DNA of 64,000 nucleotides, taken from positions 67,636,984 through 67,700,983 of the forward strand of contig NC_057919.1 of NCBI RefSeq assembly GCF_018873765.1. Direction: 5' to 3'. The stretch comes from Telopea speciosissima (Eukaryota > Streptophyta > Magnoliopsida > Proteales > Proteaceae). Numbering within the stretch: the stretch's first letter is position 1; each line of letters starts with the position of its first letter. Shown here piece after piece: positions 22,422 through 33,057 of this stretch. The translations under genes were made by a program, and so were the position numbers. The notes beneath the pieces were generated by a model, which was not told where the DNA came from, searched no databases, and saw only the letters and a program-made list of their open reading frames with translations.

Positions 22422-23191
22422 TGTTGCGTCAAGAAATCGTCGACCGGTCCTGCGAGTGCCGTCACCTACAAGTGGACCAAAGGGGTCAATCAGAGAGAAC
22501 CGGTGTGGTCCCGGCCTAGGGCTCTCCGATGCCAAAGTTAGATCTCCTGGCGCAAACAGATGAATAGTGATTATTCAATATGAGTTTAGATGTCCTTTAT
22601 GGGGTTGTGTACCTTTGCCTTTTATTGTAGCATATGGCGGTGTGGAGAGTCCCCGTTTGATTGACGATTGTGCCGTTGAGTGGATAGAGGCCCTGGGTAA
22701 TGGGGCTCTATCCTGATTGGCCATCTCCCCGCGGGAGGGAGTGTCCTGGTGGCATCAGGATCCTTGGTGGATAGATATCCGCGTGTGGTGATAACGTCCT
22801 TGGTGCTTGAATCCGTCTGGATGACGTGACCTCTAAGGGTCTAGAGTCCTGGTAGTGACATGAGTCTTAGCGATACGATCGGGGTCGTAGATGGGTGGCC
22901 CCCACCTCAGGTGCCCATGATGCTGCGCCTGGGTGAGGCCGCGCCCTGGTGAGGAGGCCGCGCCTGAGGCCGCGCCTGGGTGAGGCCGCGCCTGGGTGAG
23001 GCTGTGAGGAGGCCGCGCCCTGGTGAGGAGGCCGCGCCTGGGTGAGGCCGCGCCCCGGATGTGTGGCCACGCTCGAGTAGTGGCCGCCCCCGAATGGTCT
23101 TTGGGACTCCGGTTCGTTCCCCTTGGCTATGGGGCGGGTGTCTATGACACGTGGCGGTCGTTGATTGGCCCTGTGAATATTGGATGTATCA
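22422..23191 (-). repeat. 3' LTR of the Tat element
   Basis: This 770-bp repeat has TG...CA ends and is near-identical to 33058-33841. The main differences are indels in a GC-rich block of repeated GAGGCCGCGCC words (about 22929-23053) and a few substitutions. With coding on the minus strand, this copy is the 3' LTR. Confidence 0.93.
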
Positions 23192-23209
23192 TTTGCCCCC
23201 CACTCTCTT
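23192..23209 (-). other. Polypurine tract of the Tat element
   Basis: Read on the minus strand, AGAGAGTGGGGGGCAAA ends exactly at the 3' LTR. This is the expected position and composition for the plus-strand primer. Confidence 0.8.
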
Positions 23210-23769
23210 GGGATAGGATGTCCAAGAGAGTAGGTGTCTTTGCATAGTGAGGGGTCCGCTGCGAATAAACTTTCCTGTGGGGTTTGCCCGTAAATCCACT
23301 AATGAGGTAGGAGAGGTTGGGGGTTCAAACCTTACCTCCTACACTTTTTCTTTTTGTATTTTTGTGGGTATATGTTCCTTCCTCTCCCTTCTTCTTTCAC
23401 TTCTCATTTCTCTTTCTTACTTTTTGTCTTCCCTTTTGCTCTCCTTTAATTCTCCCTTTTTGTCTTTTGTCCTCTTTTTGGTGCCCACCATGTGTTTGTT
23501 TTTGGGTCACCTCCACTAGTATCCACTTTGCTTGATTTTGGGGTCCTTGTGCTTGGGTTGTGTTCTCTTGGTGCCTTGGTTTGCTTGGAAAGCTTGAGTG
23601 GTGCTTGGCTTGAGTGCCTTGCCTCTTGTGACCTCTATTCCTTGGTTGTGCCTAGTGGTGTGGCTACGTCATCGCGTGTGCTTGTCCTTCCGGCGCGATC
23701 ACCTTTTTTCTGAGGTACATCGATTCTAGCCCTCCTTTTTTCTTTTTTTTTTTGTGTGGGGTGTCTCCT

Positions 23770-23990
23770 CGAGGCCGCGCTTGCGGGCTGTGGCCGCAGT
23801 GAGGCCGCGCCTGCTGGTGCGGCCATGGTGAGGCCGCGCCCGCGGTGAGGCCGCGCCTGCTGGTGCGGCCGAGGTGAGGCCCCGCCTGCGGGTGTGGCCG
23901 CCTGGCGGCGCTGGGTGGCCATGCCTGGGTGTGGTCCACGCCTTGCCGGTGATGCCGCGCCTATGGTGGCCGTGGCGTGGGCGTGATGGA
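23770..23990. repeat. GC-rich GAGGCCGCGCC repeats in the element's 3' untranslated region
   Basis: At least five variants of GAGGCCGCGCC, alternating with TGGTGCGGCC-like words, form a CpG-dense block. The same word is repeated in both LTRs (about 22929-23053 and 33560-33725). No protein frame is persuasive. Confidence 0.7.
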
Positions 23991-24133
23991 CCCTCGCTCT
24001 TCTTCCCTATTCCTCCTCTTGTATGTGATTGATCTGCTGTTTATATTTTGCAGGTGACCTTCCTTTCCTTTTTCTTGCCAGCTTCAAGGAGATTGCTTTC
24101 TCGAGTAAGTAGTTCGTTCCCCTCTTGTCCTTC

Positions 24134-26272
24134 ATGTCGTTCCCGGGTGACCTTGGCCCTGCTTCAGTCGGGGTTGGATCTTCAGAGGAGCGTTCCCCCG
24201 GATCGCCTTCTTCTGTGGGTACTCCGCCCTCTATACCCTCCCCTAGTGATACTGATGGACGAGTGGGACCTTCTAGTGTCTCCGGTCCCCGTAGGGATCG
24301 TCAGCCCTCTGGGGCGGCATCCTCAGCTGCCGGTCCTGCTGATAGGTTAGGCCCTGTTGCTAGCATCTTGTCACCCTCTGACTTGGTTTCCCTCCGTGAG
24401 GAGTTTCATATTCCCGCCGAGGTCATGTTGCGTGCTCCTGGGCCTAGCGAGTATGCCTTCTCTCATCGTGCGGGGGAGATCTGCCTCTACCGTTCATTTT
24501 TCCTCCAGGGCCTTCGCCTTCCTATCCCTCGCTTTGTCGAGTTGGTGTTAGAGCATTGGCACCTCACCCCTGGGCAGGTGTTGCCCAACTCTTGGAGGGT
24601 GATCTTGGGTTTCTATGTCTTCTTCGCCCGCCTGGGGCGTGCCACCACTGTTCCCCTGTTCTCCCACTTTTATCTGTTGAAGAAGGGGAACCATGGATGT
24701 TATCACTTTGCTCGCCGCGTGCTCAAGGGGCCCTATGCCTCTGTGGAGCTTCTCACGGGGATCACTAGCAACGTGAAGTATTGGAGGGATCGCTTCTTTT
24801 TTGCCACGATCCCCCGATGCCCACTACGGACCGTTAGGGAAGTTATTGACCTCAAGAGGGTCAATCAGGGGCTTGAGCTGAGTGATTTTGAGGGTGACTC
24901 CCTCAAGCTGTGCCTAGGTCGCGATCCGTTCCTCGTCCAGGAGTTGGACTCGGAGGCCTTCCTGTCTCTCTGGAAGCTGAGTCCTGGTAAGAGCATTGTC
25001 TTTTGTACTTGATTGGCATGTTGGTATTTGAATGTATGTGTCATCTGATTGGTTGGCCGATCTATGCAGTGGATACGCGTCCGGACTTCAGTTTGCTTCG
25101 CGGCAATCTGCGGAGGAAGGCCGCTTCTCAGGGTGGTCCATCTACTGGAGTGACCGATGTTAGTGGTGCTTCTGCGCCTGTGGTTGTTGGAGCGAAGCGG
25201 AAGGGTGGACCAGGACATGCCCGCGTGACGAGCTCTGGCGTGCGGGTCCTCCTTCCCTGTACTTCTCCTGGTGACGGTGGCGTTCCAGGCTCTGTGCCTC
25301 TGCCTCCCTCTGTTGTTCCTTCTGATTCTTTTGTATTGCCCCTTTCCAAGGGGAAGGGTGTGAGTTCTTCGGGCGGTCCTGCCACTGATCTTCCCACGCT
25401 GGGTGAGTCCCTGGTGATCACCTTGGGCGTGCCGGAGGGCTCGACCTTGGCTGAGGCCGGCGTATCGCGGGAGTGGGTGGATAGGGGCAGGCTCCCTACC
25501 GCGAGGATGGCCTTGCAGAGGCTTAGCGATGCTTGTCTGGCCCAGACCCTCTACCATGACATGGCTTCGGTGAGTTATTCCTTTTCTGTCTCCTCATGTC
25601 CATTGCTCCATTTATTTTTACACTATTTTATCTCTTGCCATGTTGATTGTAGGTCCATCACCGTATTGCTGAGGCGGTGCTTCGACTGGAGGGTCACGCT
25701 TCTCGTGAGGTGCAGATACAGCGCACCCTGCGTGACGTGGAAAGGGAGCTCCAGGGTCAGGTCGATGCCCGTGAGAGGGCCGAGGCTGACGCGCAGAGGG
25801 TGTCGGGGGAGCTCGCTGTGGCATCCAGGAAGCTCCTAGAGGTGTCTGAGGAGCTGCGTGTGACTTCTGCTGGTGCGGCCGAGAGCTCGGCTAGGGTTCT
25901 TGCTTTGGAGGAGGAGCTTCATTCATTGAGGGGAAGGCATGAGGTGGAGTGGCATCTGCAGTGAGCGAGGCGTGGTGAGTTCCGGGCATCCTCTGCGTTC
26001 TCGACATTGTATCAGCGCACTTCAGCCCGCCTATGAGGGAGGGGTCCGGGGTAGCCGCTTGTGTCCTGGAGGTGACCCCTGACTATGACTTCTCTGTCTC
26101 GGGGTTCTCTGAGTTTTCTGCGGCGCTTCCGGGTGCAGCTGGGGTGGAGAGCACTCCGGTGTCAGAGGTGGAGGCTGCCCTGCCTGAGGGGGGTGCTGCT
26201 GCACGTCCTCCTGAGGCGGACATGATGTCTCCAGCTGGGTCGGAGGTGACCCACCACTCTGTGATCCATTGA
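24134..26272 (+). CDS. Antisense ORF of Tat element: putative gypsy-type transposon protein (PF04195-like), spliced
   Basis: It runs opposite to gag-pol, between integrase and the 3' LTR, as in Tat/Retand elements. Exons at 24134-24986, 25070-25569 and 25653-25964 join in frame at GTAAG/CAG and GTGAG/TAG sites to give about 557 residues. The N-terminus is Ser/Pro/Gly-rich. Residues about 80-250 hold the conserved block (SDLVSLREEFHIPAE, then LRLPIPRFVELVLEHW and WRVILGFYVFFA) that I recognise as the 'putative gypsy type transposon' (Transposase_28) domain. The third exon is a Glu/Arg heptad-like coiled coil. TGA at 25962 ends the frame. A homologous acidic tail continues in another frame at 26033-26272, so the 3' part is probably frameshifted. 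Function is unknown and no catalytic role is established for the family. Confidence 0.7.
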
Positions 26273-26436
26273 CCTTACGGTCGTCCCGATCCTGTAGACG
26301 TCTCCACCTTTTTCCTTTTTTGAACTTGAATTGTAACTACTATGACTTTTCTATGTGATCGCTTTTGCTTTTCTTTGATTGCCTTGTCGCTTGGTGATTA
26401 TTTGCGCGTTGATGCTCTCTGACCCTTTATAGTTAA

Positions 26437-27037
26437 CGCCTTAGGCGTAGAGCCTCAATGGTGGCATGGCGCCTTAGGCATGAAGCCTCAGTGTTGGCAT
26501 GTTGCCTTAGGCTTGAAGCCTCGGTGTTGGCATGTCACCTTAGGCATGAAGCCTCAATGTTGGCATGTTGCCTTAGGCACGAAGCCTCAGTGTTGGCATG
26601 TTGCCTTAGGCACGAAGCCTCAGTGTTGGCATATCGCCTTAGGCACGAAGCCTCGATGTTGGTATGTCGCCTTAGGCATGAAGCCTCAATGTTGGCATGT
26701 TGCCTTAGGCACGAAGCCTCAGTGTAGGCATGTTGCCTTAGGCACGAAGCCTCAGTGTTGGCATATCGCCTTAGGCACGAAGCCTCGATGTTGGCATATC
26801 GCCTTAGGCACGAAGCCTCGATGTTGGCATATCGCCTTAGGCACGAAGCCTCAGTGTTGGCATGTTGCCTTAGGCACGAAGCCTCGATGTTGGCATATCG
26901 CCTTAGGCACGAAGCCTCAGTGTTGGCATGTTGCCTTAGGCACGAAGCCTCAGTGTTGGCATATCGCCTTAGGCACGAAGCCTCAGTGTTGGCGTCTCGC
27001 CTTAGGCCTGAAGCCTCGATGTTGGCATGTTGCCTTA
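26437..27037. repeat. 33-bp tandem repeat, about 18 copies, inside the Tat element
   Basis: The unit has GCCTTAGGCACGAAGCCTC followed by A/GTGTTGGCAT and repeats with no spacer. Variation is confined to a few positions (ACGAAG/ATGAAG/TTGAAG, CAGTG/CGATG/CAATG, TGTTG/ATATCG/TGTCG). 33 is a multiple of three and the unit has no stops in two + frames, so long open frames result, but these are not credible proteins. It lies after the antisense ORF's end and just beyond the integrase stop. Confidence 0.92.
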
Positions 27038-27190
27038 ATGTAGTGGCCGTGATTCGATTGAGTGGTAGGAGAAGACAAGTATTCTTGCAACATTTCTTTA
27101 TTTTGACTGAAATTCACATTGTCTTTGATGTCGTCTACTGCTACTCCTACTGCTACTGCTTCTGTTATCACTACCACTACTGCTATGCTT

Positions 27191-28443
27191 CTACTGGTAG
27201 TACTTCTTCAGATGTTCTGAGTTCCAGGTACGGTCTACCTTCTTGCCCCCTGGAGTCTTCAAGCGGTAAGTCCCTGGGCGTATCTGCTTGGAGACTATGT
27301 AGGGTCCTTCCCAGTTGGGTGACATCTTCCCCGCCTTCTGTGGCTGCGATGCACTTGCCCTCCGTAGTACTAAATCTCCCTGGTGGAATACCCTTTCCTT
27401 GACCCTGGCGTTATAGTACCTGGCGATGCGTTCTTGGTAGGCGACGTTCCTTAGTAGTGCTCTTTCGCGGACCTCATCTATAAAGTCTAGGTTCGCCCGC
27501 AGTCCGTCGACATAAGTGCGTTCATTGAAGTGCAGAACCCTATGGGACATAGCGCAGACCTCTACCGGCGCCAATGCTTCAGTGCCATATGCTAGGCGGA
27601 ATGGGCTCTCTCCTGTGGGCGTCCGCACTGTAGTTCGGTATGCCCACAGGACGCTTGGTAGCTCTTCTACCCACTTGCCTTTGGCTCCTTCTAGCCTTTT
27701 CTTGACTCCTTCCAGTAGCGTTCTGTTGGTGACCTCCACCTGACCATTGGCCTGTGGGTATGCTACCGACACAGGCCGATAGTCGATGTTGTAGCGGTGA
27801 CAGAATGCTTGGAATTTAGGGTTGTTGAATTGTTTTCCATTGTCTGAGACGAGGATCCGTGGTACCCCGAACCTGTAGATGACGTCGTCGCGGACGAACT
27901 TCTCCATCTCTATCTCTGTTATCTTGGCCAAGGGTTTAGCTTCAACCCACTTGGTGAAGTAGTCGATCGTGACGACCAGGTACTTTCTGTTTCCTGGTGC
28001 TGCGGTGAAGTTGCCTAAGATGTCTAGTCCCCACATGGCAAAAGGTATGGGGTTGAGGATTGATGTCGACTTGGTGGCGGGTAGATGGGTGCTGGGGCGA
28101 ACAAGCGACATTGCTCGCACTTCTTGGCATATTGGATGGCCTCCTCTTGCATTCGTGGCCGATATAGTCCACCAGCGGAGGATTTTGTAGGCTAGGGCTC
28201 GTCCCCCATGTGGCTTCCACATATCCCCTCATGGACTTCGGCTAGGGCGTACTCGCCCCCTTGGGTCCTAGGCAGGAGTAGTGGTCTTGTTGCCCCCGCT
28301 TGTCGATACCCGTCTAGGATGGTGTACTTTGCAGCTCTCATCCCGATCTTCCTTGCTTCGGCCTTGTCTTACGGTAAGACATCGTTCTGGAGGTAGTTGA
28401 GTAGAGGGTCCATCCAGCTAGGTCCCTCCGTGATCTCGTTAAC
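27191..28443 (-). pseudogene. Tat element integrase (N-terminus broken)
   Basis: The intact ORF 27191-28222 (343 codons) carries the DDE core: Asp in WGLDILG, Asp in VSDNGKQF and Glu in ANGQVEVTN, followed by a C-terminal domain ending GPYIVSKQIRPGTYRLKT and NSEHLKKYY. The zinc-binding N-terminal part lies upstream at about 28223-28443 and is disrupted. The frame continuing from RNase H has TAG at 28444-28446 and TAA near 28377, then shifts frame around 28200. In an active element this would be one polyprotein with RT. The catalytic core looks undamaged, but the protein as a whole could not be made. Confidence 0.9.
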
Positions 28444-30456
28444 CTACTTTTCCTTATACGTTGGCTCATGCAGGATCTCCACATAGACTGCGCTAGCCAA
28501 ATTTCGGAGTTCCTCATTGGCTAGCCTGGATAGGGCATCAGCGGCGGCGTTCTCCTCCCTGGGAACTCGAACCATCTCAAACTTCTCGAAACCCTCGATT
28601 AATGCTTGAGCGCGTGCTAGGTATGATGCCATCCTCTCATCTTTTGCCTCATACTCTCCATTCACCTGATTCACCACGAGCTGGGAGTCGCTCCGGGTGG
28701 ATAGGTGTGTGACTTGGATGGCTTTGGCCACCCGGAGTCCAGCTAGTAATGCCTCGTACTCTGCTTCATTATTGGATGCTTGGAAGGTGAACCGAAGAGC
28801 ATATTGGATACGAAATCCCTCGGGGCTGGTTAATATGAGCCCAGCGCCGCTTCCTGCCGCATTGCTCGACCCGTCCACGAACATGTCCCACGATCCGTGA
28901 TCCTTCTCTTCGGGCTCCCCTGTTTGTGACTCGATCTCAGACTGGGTACATTCTGCAATGAAATCTGCAAGAGCCTGGCCTTTGATGGCTGTCCTTGGTT
29001 GGAACTTGATGTCATGCTCACTTAACTCCACCGCCCATGCTATCAATCGTCCGGAGACGTCCGGCTTGTGCAATATCTTCTTCAAGGGTAGGTCTGTGAG
29101 GACTGTGATGGTATGGGCTTGGAAGTATGGTCGTAGCTTCCTGGCTGCCATTACCAATGCATAGGCTACCTTCTCGATCCTAGTGTACCTGGTCTCTGCA
29201 TCGATCAGGACATGGCTGACGTAGTAGATGGGCCTCTGGACTTTGTCTTCTTCCTTCAGCAGTACTGCGCTGACCGCGACAGGGGTGGCGGCTAGGTAGA
29301 GCTGCAACTCTATGTTAGGTTCCGGTCGCCCAAGCAGGGGTGGGCTCTCTAGGTACTCCTTCAATTCTCCGAACGCCTTTTGGCACTCTTCCGTCCATGT
29401 GAAGTCCTTAGGGCTTCGGAGGTTCTTCAATGTTTTGAAGAATGGTAAGCACTTATCACCTGATCGTGACACTAACCTGGAAAGGGCGGTGACCCTTCCA
29501 TTCAACCTCTGCACTTCCCTGACCGTTCGAGGAGGTGCCATCTCTTGAATGGCCTTGATCTTGGATGGGTTAGCTTCTATTCCACGGACTGAGACCATGA
29601 ACCCCAGGAATTTTCCTGATGTTACCCCGAAGGCGCACTTTGCAGGGTTTAGCTTCATCTGGTTCCTCCTCAGTACTGTGAATGCTTCCTCTAGGTCGGT
29701 CAGGTGTTGGTTGGTGTGGACGCTTTTTACGAGCATGTCATCCACATATACCTCCATGTTGCGCCCGATCTGCTCCTCGAACATCTTGTTGACCATTCTC
29801 TGGTAGGTGGCCCCTGCATTCTTTAACCCGAACGGCATGACGTTGTAGCAGTAGTTCTCTTTGTCCGTCCGGAATGCGGTGTAAGACTCATCCTCCTCAT
29901 ACATGAGGATCTGGTTGTATCCGGAGTAGGCGTCCATGAAACTCAGCATCTCATGGCCGGCGGTGGCGTCCATCAGTAGGTCGATCCGGGGCAGTGGATA
30001 CTCATCTTTTGGGCATGCCTTGTTCAAGTCGGTGTAGTCGACACACATCCTCCACTTCCCACTTGGCTTTGGTACCATGACCACGTTGGCGAGCCAGGTT
30101 GGGAACTTCTCCTTTCTGATGAACCCTGATCGGCTTAACTTCTCGACCTCCTCCTTGATTGCTGCTTGTCGGTCGAGGGTGAAGTTACGCCGCTTCTGCT
30201 GAACGGGGTTCCTGGTTGGGTCGACATGTAGTCGGTGTTCCACTATGGAACGTGGTATTCCTGGCATGTCGGAGGTCGACCATGCGAAGACATCCATGTT
30301 CGCTTGGAGGAGGTGTCCAAGCCCTTCTTTCTGTTCCTTGCTTAGCAGCGAGCCGACCTGAACCACCTTGGAGGGGTCATCCTGGCTGAGGGGCCATGGG
30401 ATGAGGTCTTCGACTGGCCTTCCCCTTCTCTCTGTCAGTTCATCTCTCCTGGTCAC
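28444..30456 (-). CDS. Tat element reverse transcriptase, RNase H and archaeal-type RNase H
   Basis: This is a single open frame of 670 codons. RT motifs are in order: VVMVPKPSGKWRMCVDYTDL (125-144), SFMDAYSGYNQI (172-183), MPFGLKNAGATYQRMVN (207-223) and YVDD (237-240). A Ty3-type RNase H follows at about 380-500 (AVSAVLLKEEDK, then PIYYVSHVL, and a decayed downstream part). Then comes a second RNase H at about 525-655, beginning MFVDGSSNAAGSGAG and containing NNEAEYEALLAGL and RSDSQLVVNQV. The second domain is the archaeal-type RNase H that defines the Tat lineage. The frame ends at TAG, after which homologous sequence goes on toward integrase, so the stop is a mutation, not the natural end. 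Confidence 0.93.
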   Translation of the reverse strand: MTRRDELTERRGRPVEDLIPWPLSQDDPSKVVQVGSLLSKEQKEGLGHLLQANMDVFAWSTSDMPGIPRSIVEHRLHVDPTRNPVQQKRRNFTLDRQAAIKEEVEKLSRSGFIRKEKFPTWLANVVMVPKPSGKWRMCVDYTDLNKACPKDEYPLPRIDLLMDATAGHEMLSFMDAYSGYNQILMYEEDESYTAFRTDKENYCYNVMPFGLKNAGATYQRMVNKMFEEQIGRNMEVYVDDMLVKSVHTNQHLTDLEEAFTVLRRNQMKLNPAKCAFGVTSGKFLGFMVSVRGIEANPSKIKAIQEMAPPRTVREVQRLNGRVTALSRLVSRSGDKCLPFFKTLKNLRSPKDFTWTEECQKAFGELKEYLESPPLLGRPEPNIELQLYLAATPVAVSAVLLKEEDKVQRPIYYVSHVLIDAETRYTRIEKVAYALVMAARKLRPYFQAHTITVLTDLPLKKILHKPDVSGRLIAWAVELSEHDIKFQPRTAIKGQALADFIAECTQSEIESQTGEPEEKDHGSWDMFVDGSSNAAGSGAGLILTSPEGFRIQYALRFTFQASNNEAEYEALLAGLRVAKAIQVTHLSTRSDSQLVVNQVNGEYEAKDERMASYLARAQALIEGFEKFEMVRVPREENAAADALSRLANEELRNLASAVYVEILHEPTYKEK

Positions 30457-30809
30457 TGATCATGCTCTCTAGGCAGAGTGTCATTCCACGTGTGTTGCCA
30501 TTATTCTTTTTCATGAAGGTGGCGTAGCACTCCCTTGCTTTCTTCTGATCTCCTCGGACTTCGCCTACCCCGTTCTCGGTGGGGAACTTCATCTTCAGGT
30601 GAAGTGGTGATATGACTCCTCTAAGGCTGTCATGGTGATGGTCGCCCTAAGAGGCCGTTGAAGGACACCACGGACTTGACTACCATGAAATTTACCATGA
30701 TGGTTACTTGTTGAGGGTATACCCCGAAGGTGACGGGTAGCTCTATGGTACCTCTGATGGAGGCGGTGGCACCTGAGAATCCGTGGAGATCAGTGGGCTC
30801 TGGTTTGAG

Positions 30810-31433
30810 CTAGTCGTCCCCGAACCCGAACTGTCGATAGGCGTCCAAGGAGAGTACGTCAACAGACGCCCCTGTGTCTATCAGTACCCTGTGTACAGGT
30901 CGATTGGCTACCTCCACCTGTACTACCAAGGCATCTTCATGCGGGAAGTTTAGTCCTTCCAGGTCTTCATCCGAGAAGGAGATCACCGCCTCAGTCTTGG
31001 CTATCTTGCTGGGCTTCTCTGCCACTCCCACGAACCTGGCATGAGCTTTAGCTTTTCTGGTGGACTCTTGCCCTGGTCCTCCAAGTATGGTGAGGATAGG
31101 AGGTCCCTTGGTGCCACTAGGTTCTGTGGCATCTCTCCGCTCTTCTGGGCGGTCTCTCTCTCGATCTGTTCTTCTTTCTTCTCGTCTCGGCTCCACTCTG
31201 TCTCCGTCGCGACCTCTATCTCCTTGGCCTGAGCGGTTGTCACGTCTCCCCTTCACATACTTGTTCAAGCTTCCTGCTTTTACCAGTTGTTCTATCTCTC
31301 TCTTCAATTGATAGCACTCCTCTGTGTCGTGCCCATTCTCTTTGTGGAAGAGACAATATTTGTTAGGGTTTCGCTTCTCGGCGCTGTAGCATGGGTCGTG
31401 GCCAATGGAGTAGGTCACGGTCTGGATCTGCAT
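30810..31433 (-). pseudogene. Tat element gag C-terminus and aspartic protease
   Basis: The 207-codon frame has a gag zinc-knuckle-like segment, CLFHKENGHDTEECYQLKRE (27-46), then a long Arg/Glu/Asp-rich linker. The protease active site VLIDTGASVDVLS is at 183-195. The frame stops shortly after the active site; the rest of protease and the link to RT (30457-30809) are spread over other frames. Lineage homologues carry the same order in one polyprotein. Confidence 0.85.
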
Positions 31434-32669
31434 GAGTATACGGGACTGGTGGTGTTGATGGTGTGAACTCGGGGGTGCTTGCCCTCTCGCTTCTCTCGGG
31501 CGCGGTCTGTCCTCCTAGATGGGCGGTCACTCTTCTCTTGTCGGCGCTCTGTCCTCGACCTCTTACCCTCGTTGCGGTCATCAGTGCGACCTCTTGTTGT
31601 CCTGTGGCTTGGCCTCGATTATTTTTGTTCTAGCTTGTAGTACCTCGGCCATATTTGCAAACTCGTTGCACCGCTCCAGGAGCTCTTTCATAGTCCTGGT
31701 CTCATGACGTGCCAGTCCTTGATCAAGTCCAGGTCCCTAATACCTCCTGCTAGGGCTGCATGCGTGTCCGGTCATCCAAGTCTCGAACCTCCGGGACTCC
31801 TTGGTGAACTGTAACGTATTCCCGAGAGATTCCCCGGGGTTACGTACCACGTTTAGTAGATTGACGGTGGTCTTCTTCGCTTGACGCTGCTTTGGAAGCG
31901 GGTGACGAATCGCTCGCATAGCTCGCGAACGAGCCTATATATCTCGGTCGTAGCCTGGAGAACCATGATGTGGCTGCTCCCTTGAGGGACGGGGAATGCC
32001 CGACAGGATACCACGTCCGACCCCCATACAAGTGTCATCATGCCATTAAAGTAGTTGATGTGGTCATTAGGGTCGGTGGTACCATTGTAGAGTTCAAAGG
32101 TGGGTAGTCGAAACGGAAGATAGTGTGGTGACATGATCTCTGCCGAGAAGGGGTGTTGTCCGGGTATGGAATGTGTCTCGCCTTTGGTCTGCTTCTTCAA
32201 CCCTTCCGACTTCTCATCCGGTCGCGGAGTCTTTGATCGAGCTCCTCGTCCCTTGTCGCCCCCACGCCTAGCCGGACGTTCGCTGCGCCCCGTTCACGCT
32301 CTCTCCTGGATGTCCCCTCCCGCCTTGAGTGTTGGCGGGATGGTGAATGGTCATGCCGTGATGAACCCTGTCGTGAAGGTGAGGGGCTTTCTTCTCTGTA
32401 GGTCCGGCTTCATCGTGGTATGTGACTTTCTTCCAGTCGTCCGTCAAACACGGACCTACGGACCGATCTCTGCGGGCTAGACACCCTCGGCTTGGGTGTT
32501 GGCGTCCTCCCACGTTCTGACCGTGGCGAGAGGTCTCTTGTTCTCCTGGGATGCTGGGAAGGCTCCCCCCGCTGCGGAGTGGGGGTTGCCTGTCGCGCAA
32601 GTCTCTCTGATCTCGCGCCCCGGGAGATGATCTCCTAGGGTTTGGCTCTTGTTGAGGTATGGACTCCAC
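31434..32669 (-). pseudogene. Tat element gag, frameshifted
   Basis: Gag homology is spread over several minus-strand frames. 32200-31853 has FRLPTFELYNGTTDPNDHIN and later ELCERFVTRFQSSVKR, while 32031-31840 has KGAATSWFSRLRPR, and 31919-31737 has VVRNPGESLG and FTKES. These are the usual consecutive parts of the gag capsid region (retrotrans_gag), so at least three frameshifts separate them. 32669-32268 is an Arg/Ser/Pro-rich N-terminal stretch. No functional Gag can be made. Confidence 0.85.
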
Positions 32670-33036
32670 CCTTCTGCTTGGTGAAGTCCTCAGACGGTGA
32701 GATGTCGCACGCTGCGTCGGTATTCTCGAAAGAGTCGTTGTTCATCGAGGATCATCGTTGCGGAGTCATTGATCGACCCACGATGGCTGGAGCATTGGGG
32801 TCGGTGTCACCTCCACCACCACATCGTTGGCCTCGTCATTGTTGGGCTCGCGATCACGAACTGGTCATTAAGGGGGATCTCCTCCTCCAGAGGGACATGG
32901 TCTGGTCGTTGGCTGCGGCGAGAGCACTGCAGGGGTGGTGTGATCCATTCCTTGCTCCGTTGTTGGTGGTGGTAGTCTTCCTTCGTGCCATTGAATGAGT
33001 ATGGAAGCGAGCTAGTAGCTGTAATGGCTAGCGTCG

Positions 33037-33054
33037 TTCCCACAGACGGCGCCA
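33037..33054 (-). other. Primer binding site of the Tat element
   Basis: Three bases inside the 5' LTR, the minus strand reads TGGCGCCGTCTGTGGGA. TGGCGCC is a common start for the tRNA-complementary primer site in plant Ty3/gypsy elements. Which tRNA matches was not determined. Confidence 0.75.
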
Positions 33055-33057
33055 ATC

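Noticed and set aside
22264..22563. 99-codon frame crossing the left edge of the Tat element
   Set aside because: It spans the junction between the hAT-like element and the LTR, so it cannot be an ancestral gene; composition is not convincing.
26437..27037. Regular 33-bp repeats resembling a CRISPR array
   Set aside because: Units are contiguous with no unique spacers, lie inside a plant retrotransposon, and no cas genes exist here.
26480..27402. Long + frames of 187 and 215 codons across the 33-bp repeat
   Set aside because: They stay open only because the unit length is divisible by three and has no stops; the translation is a simple 11-residue repeat.
28697..29806. Several + strand ORFs of 63-85 codons
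   Set aside because: They are antisense shadows of the RT-RNase H frame.
32642..32998. 118-codon + frame near the 5' LTR
   Set aside because: Antisense to the gag leader; no relation to the element's real antisense ORF.
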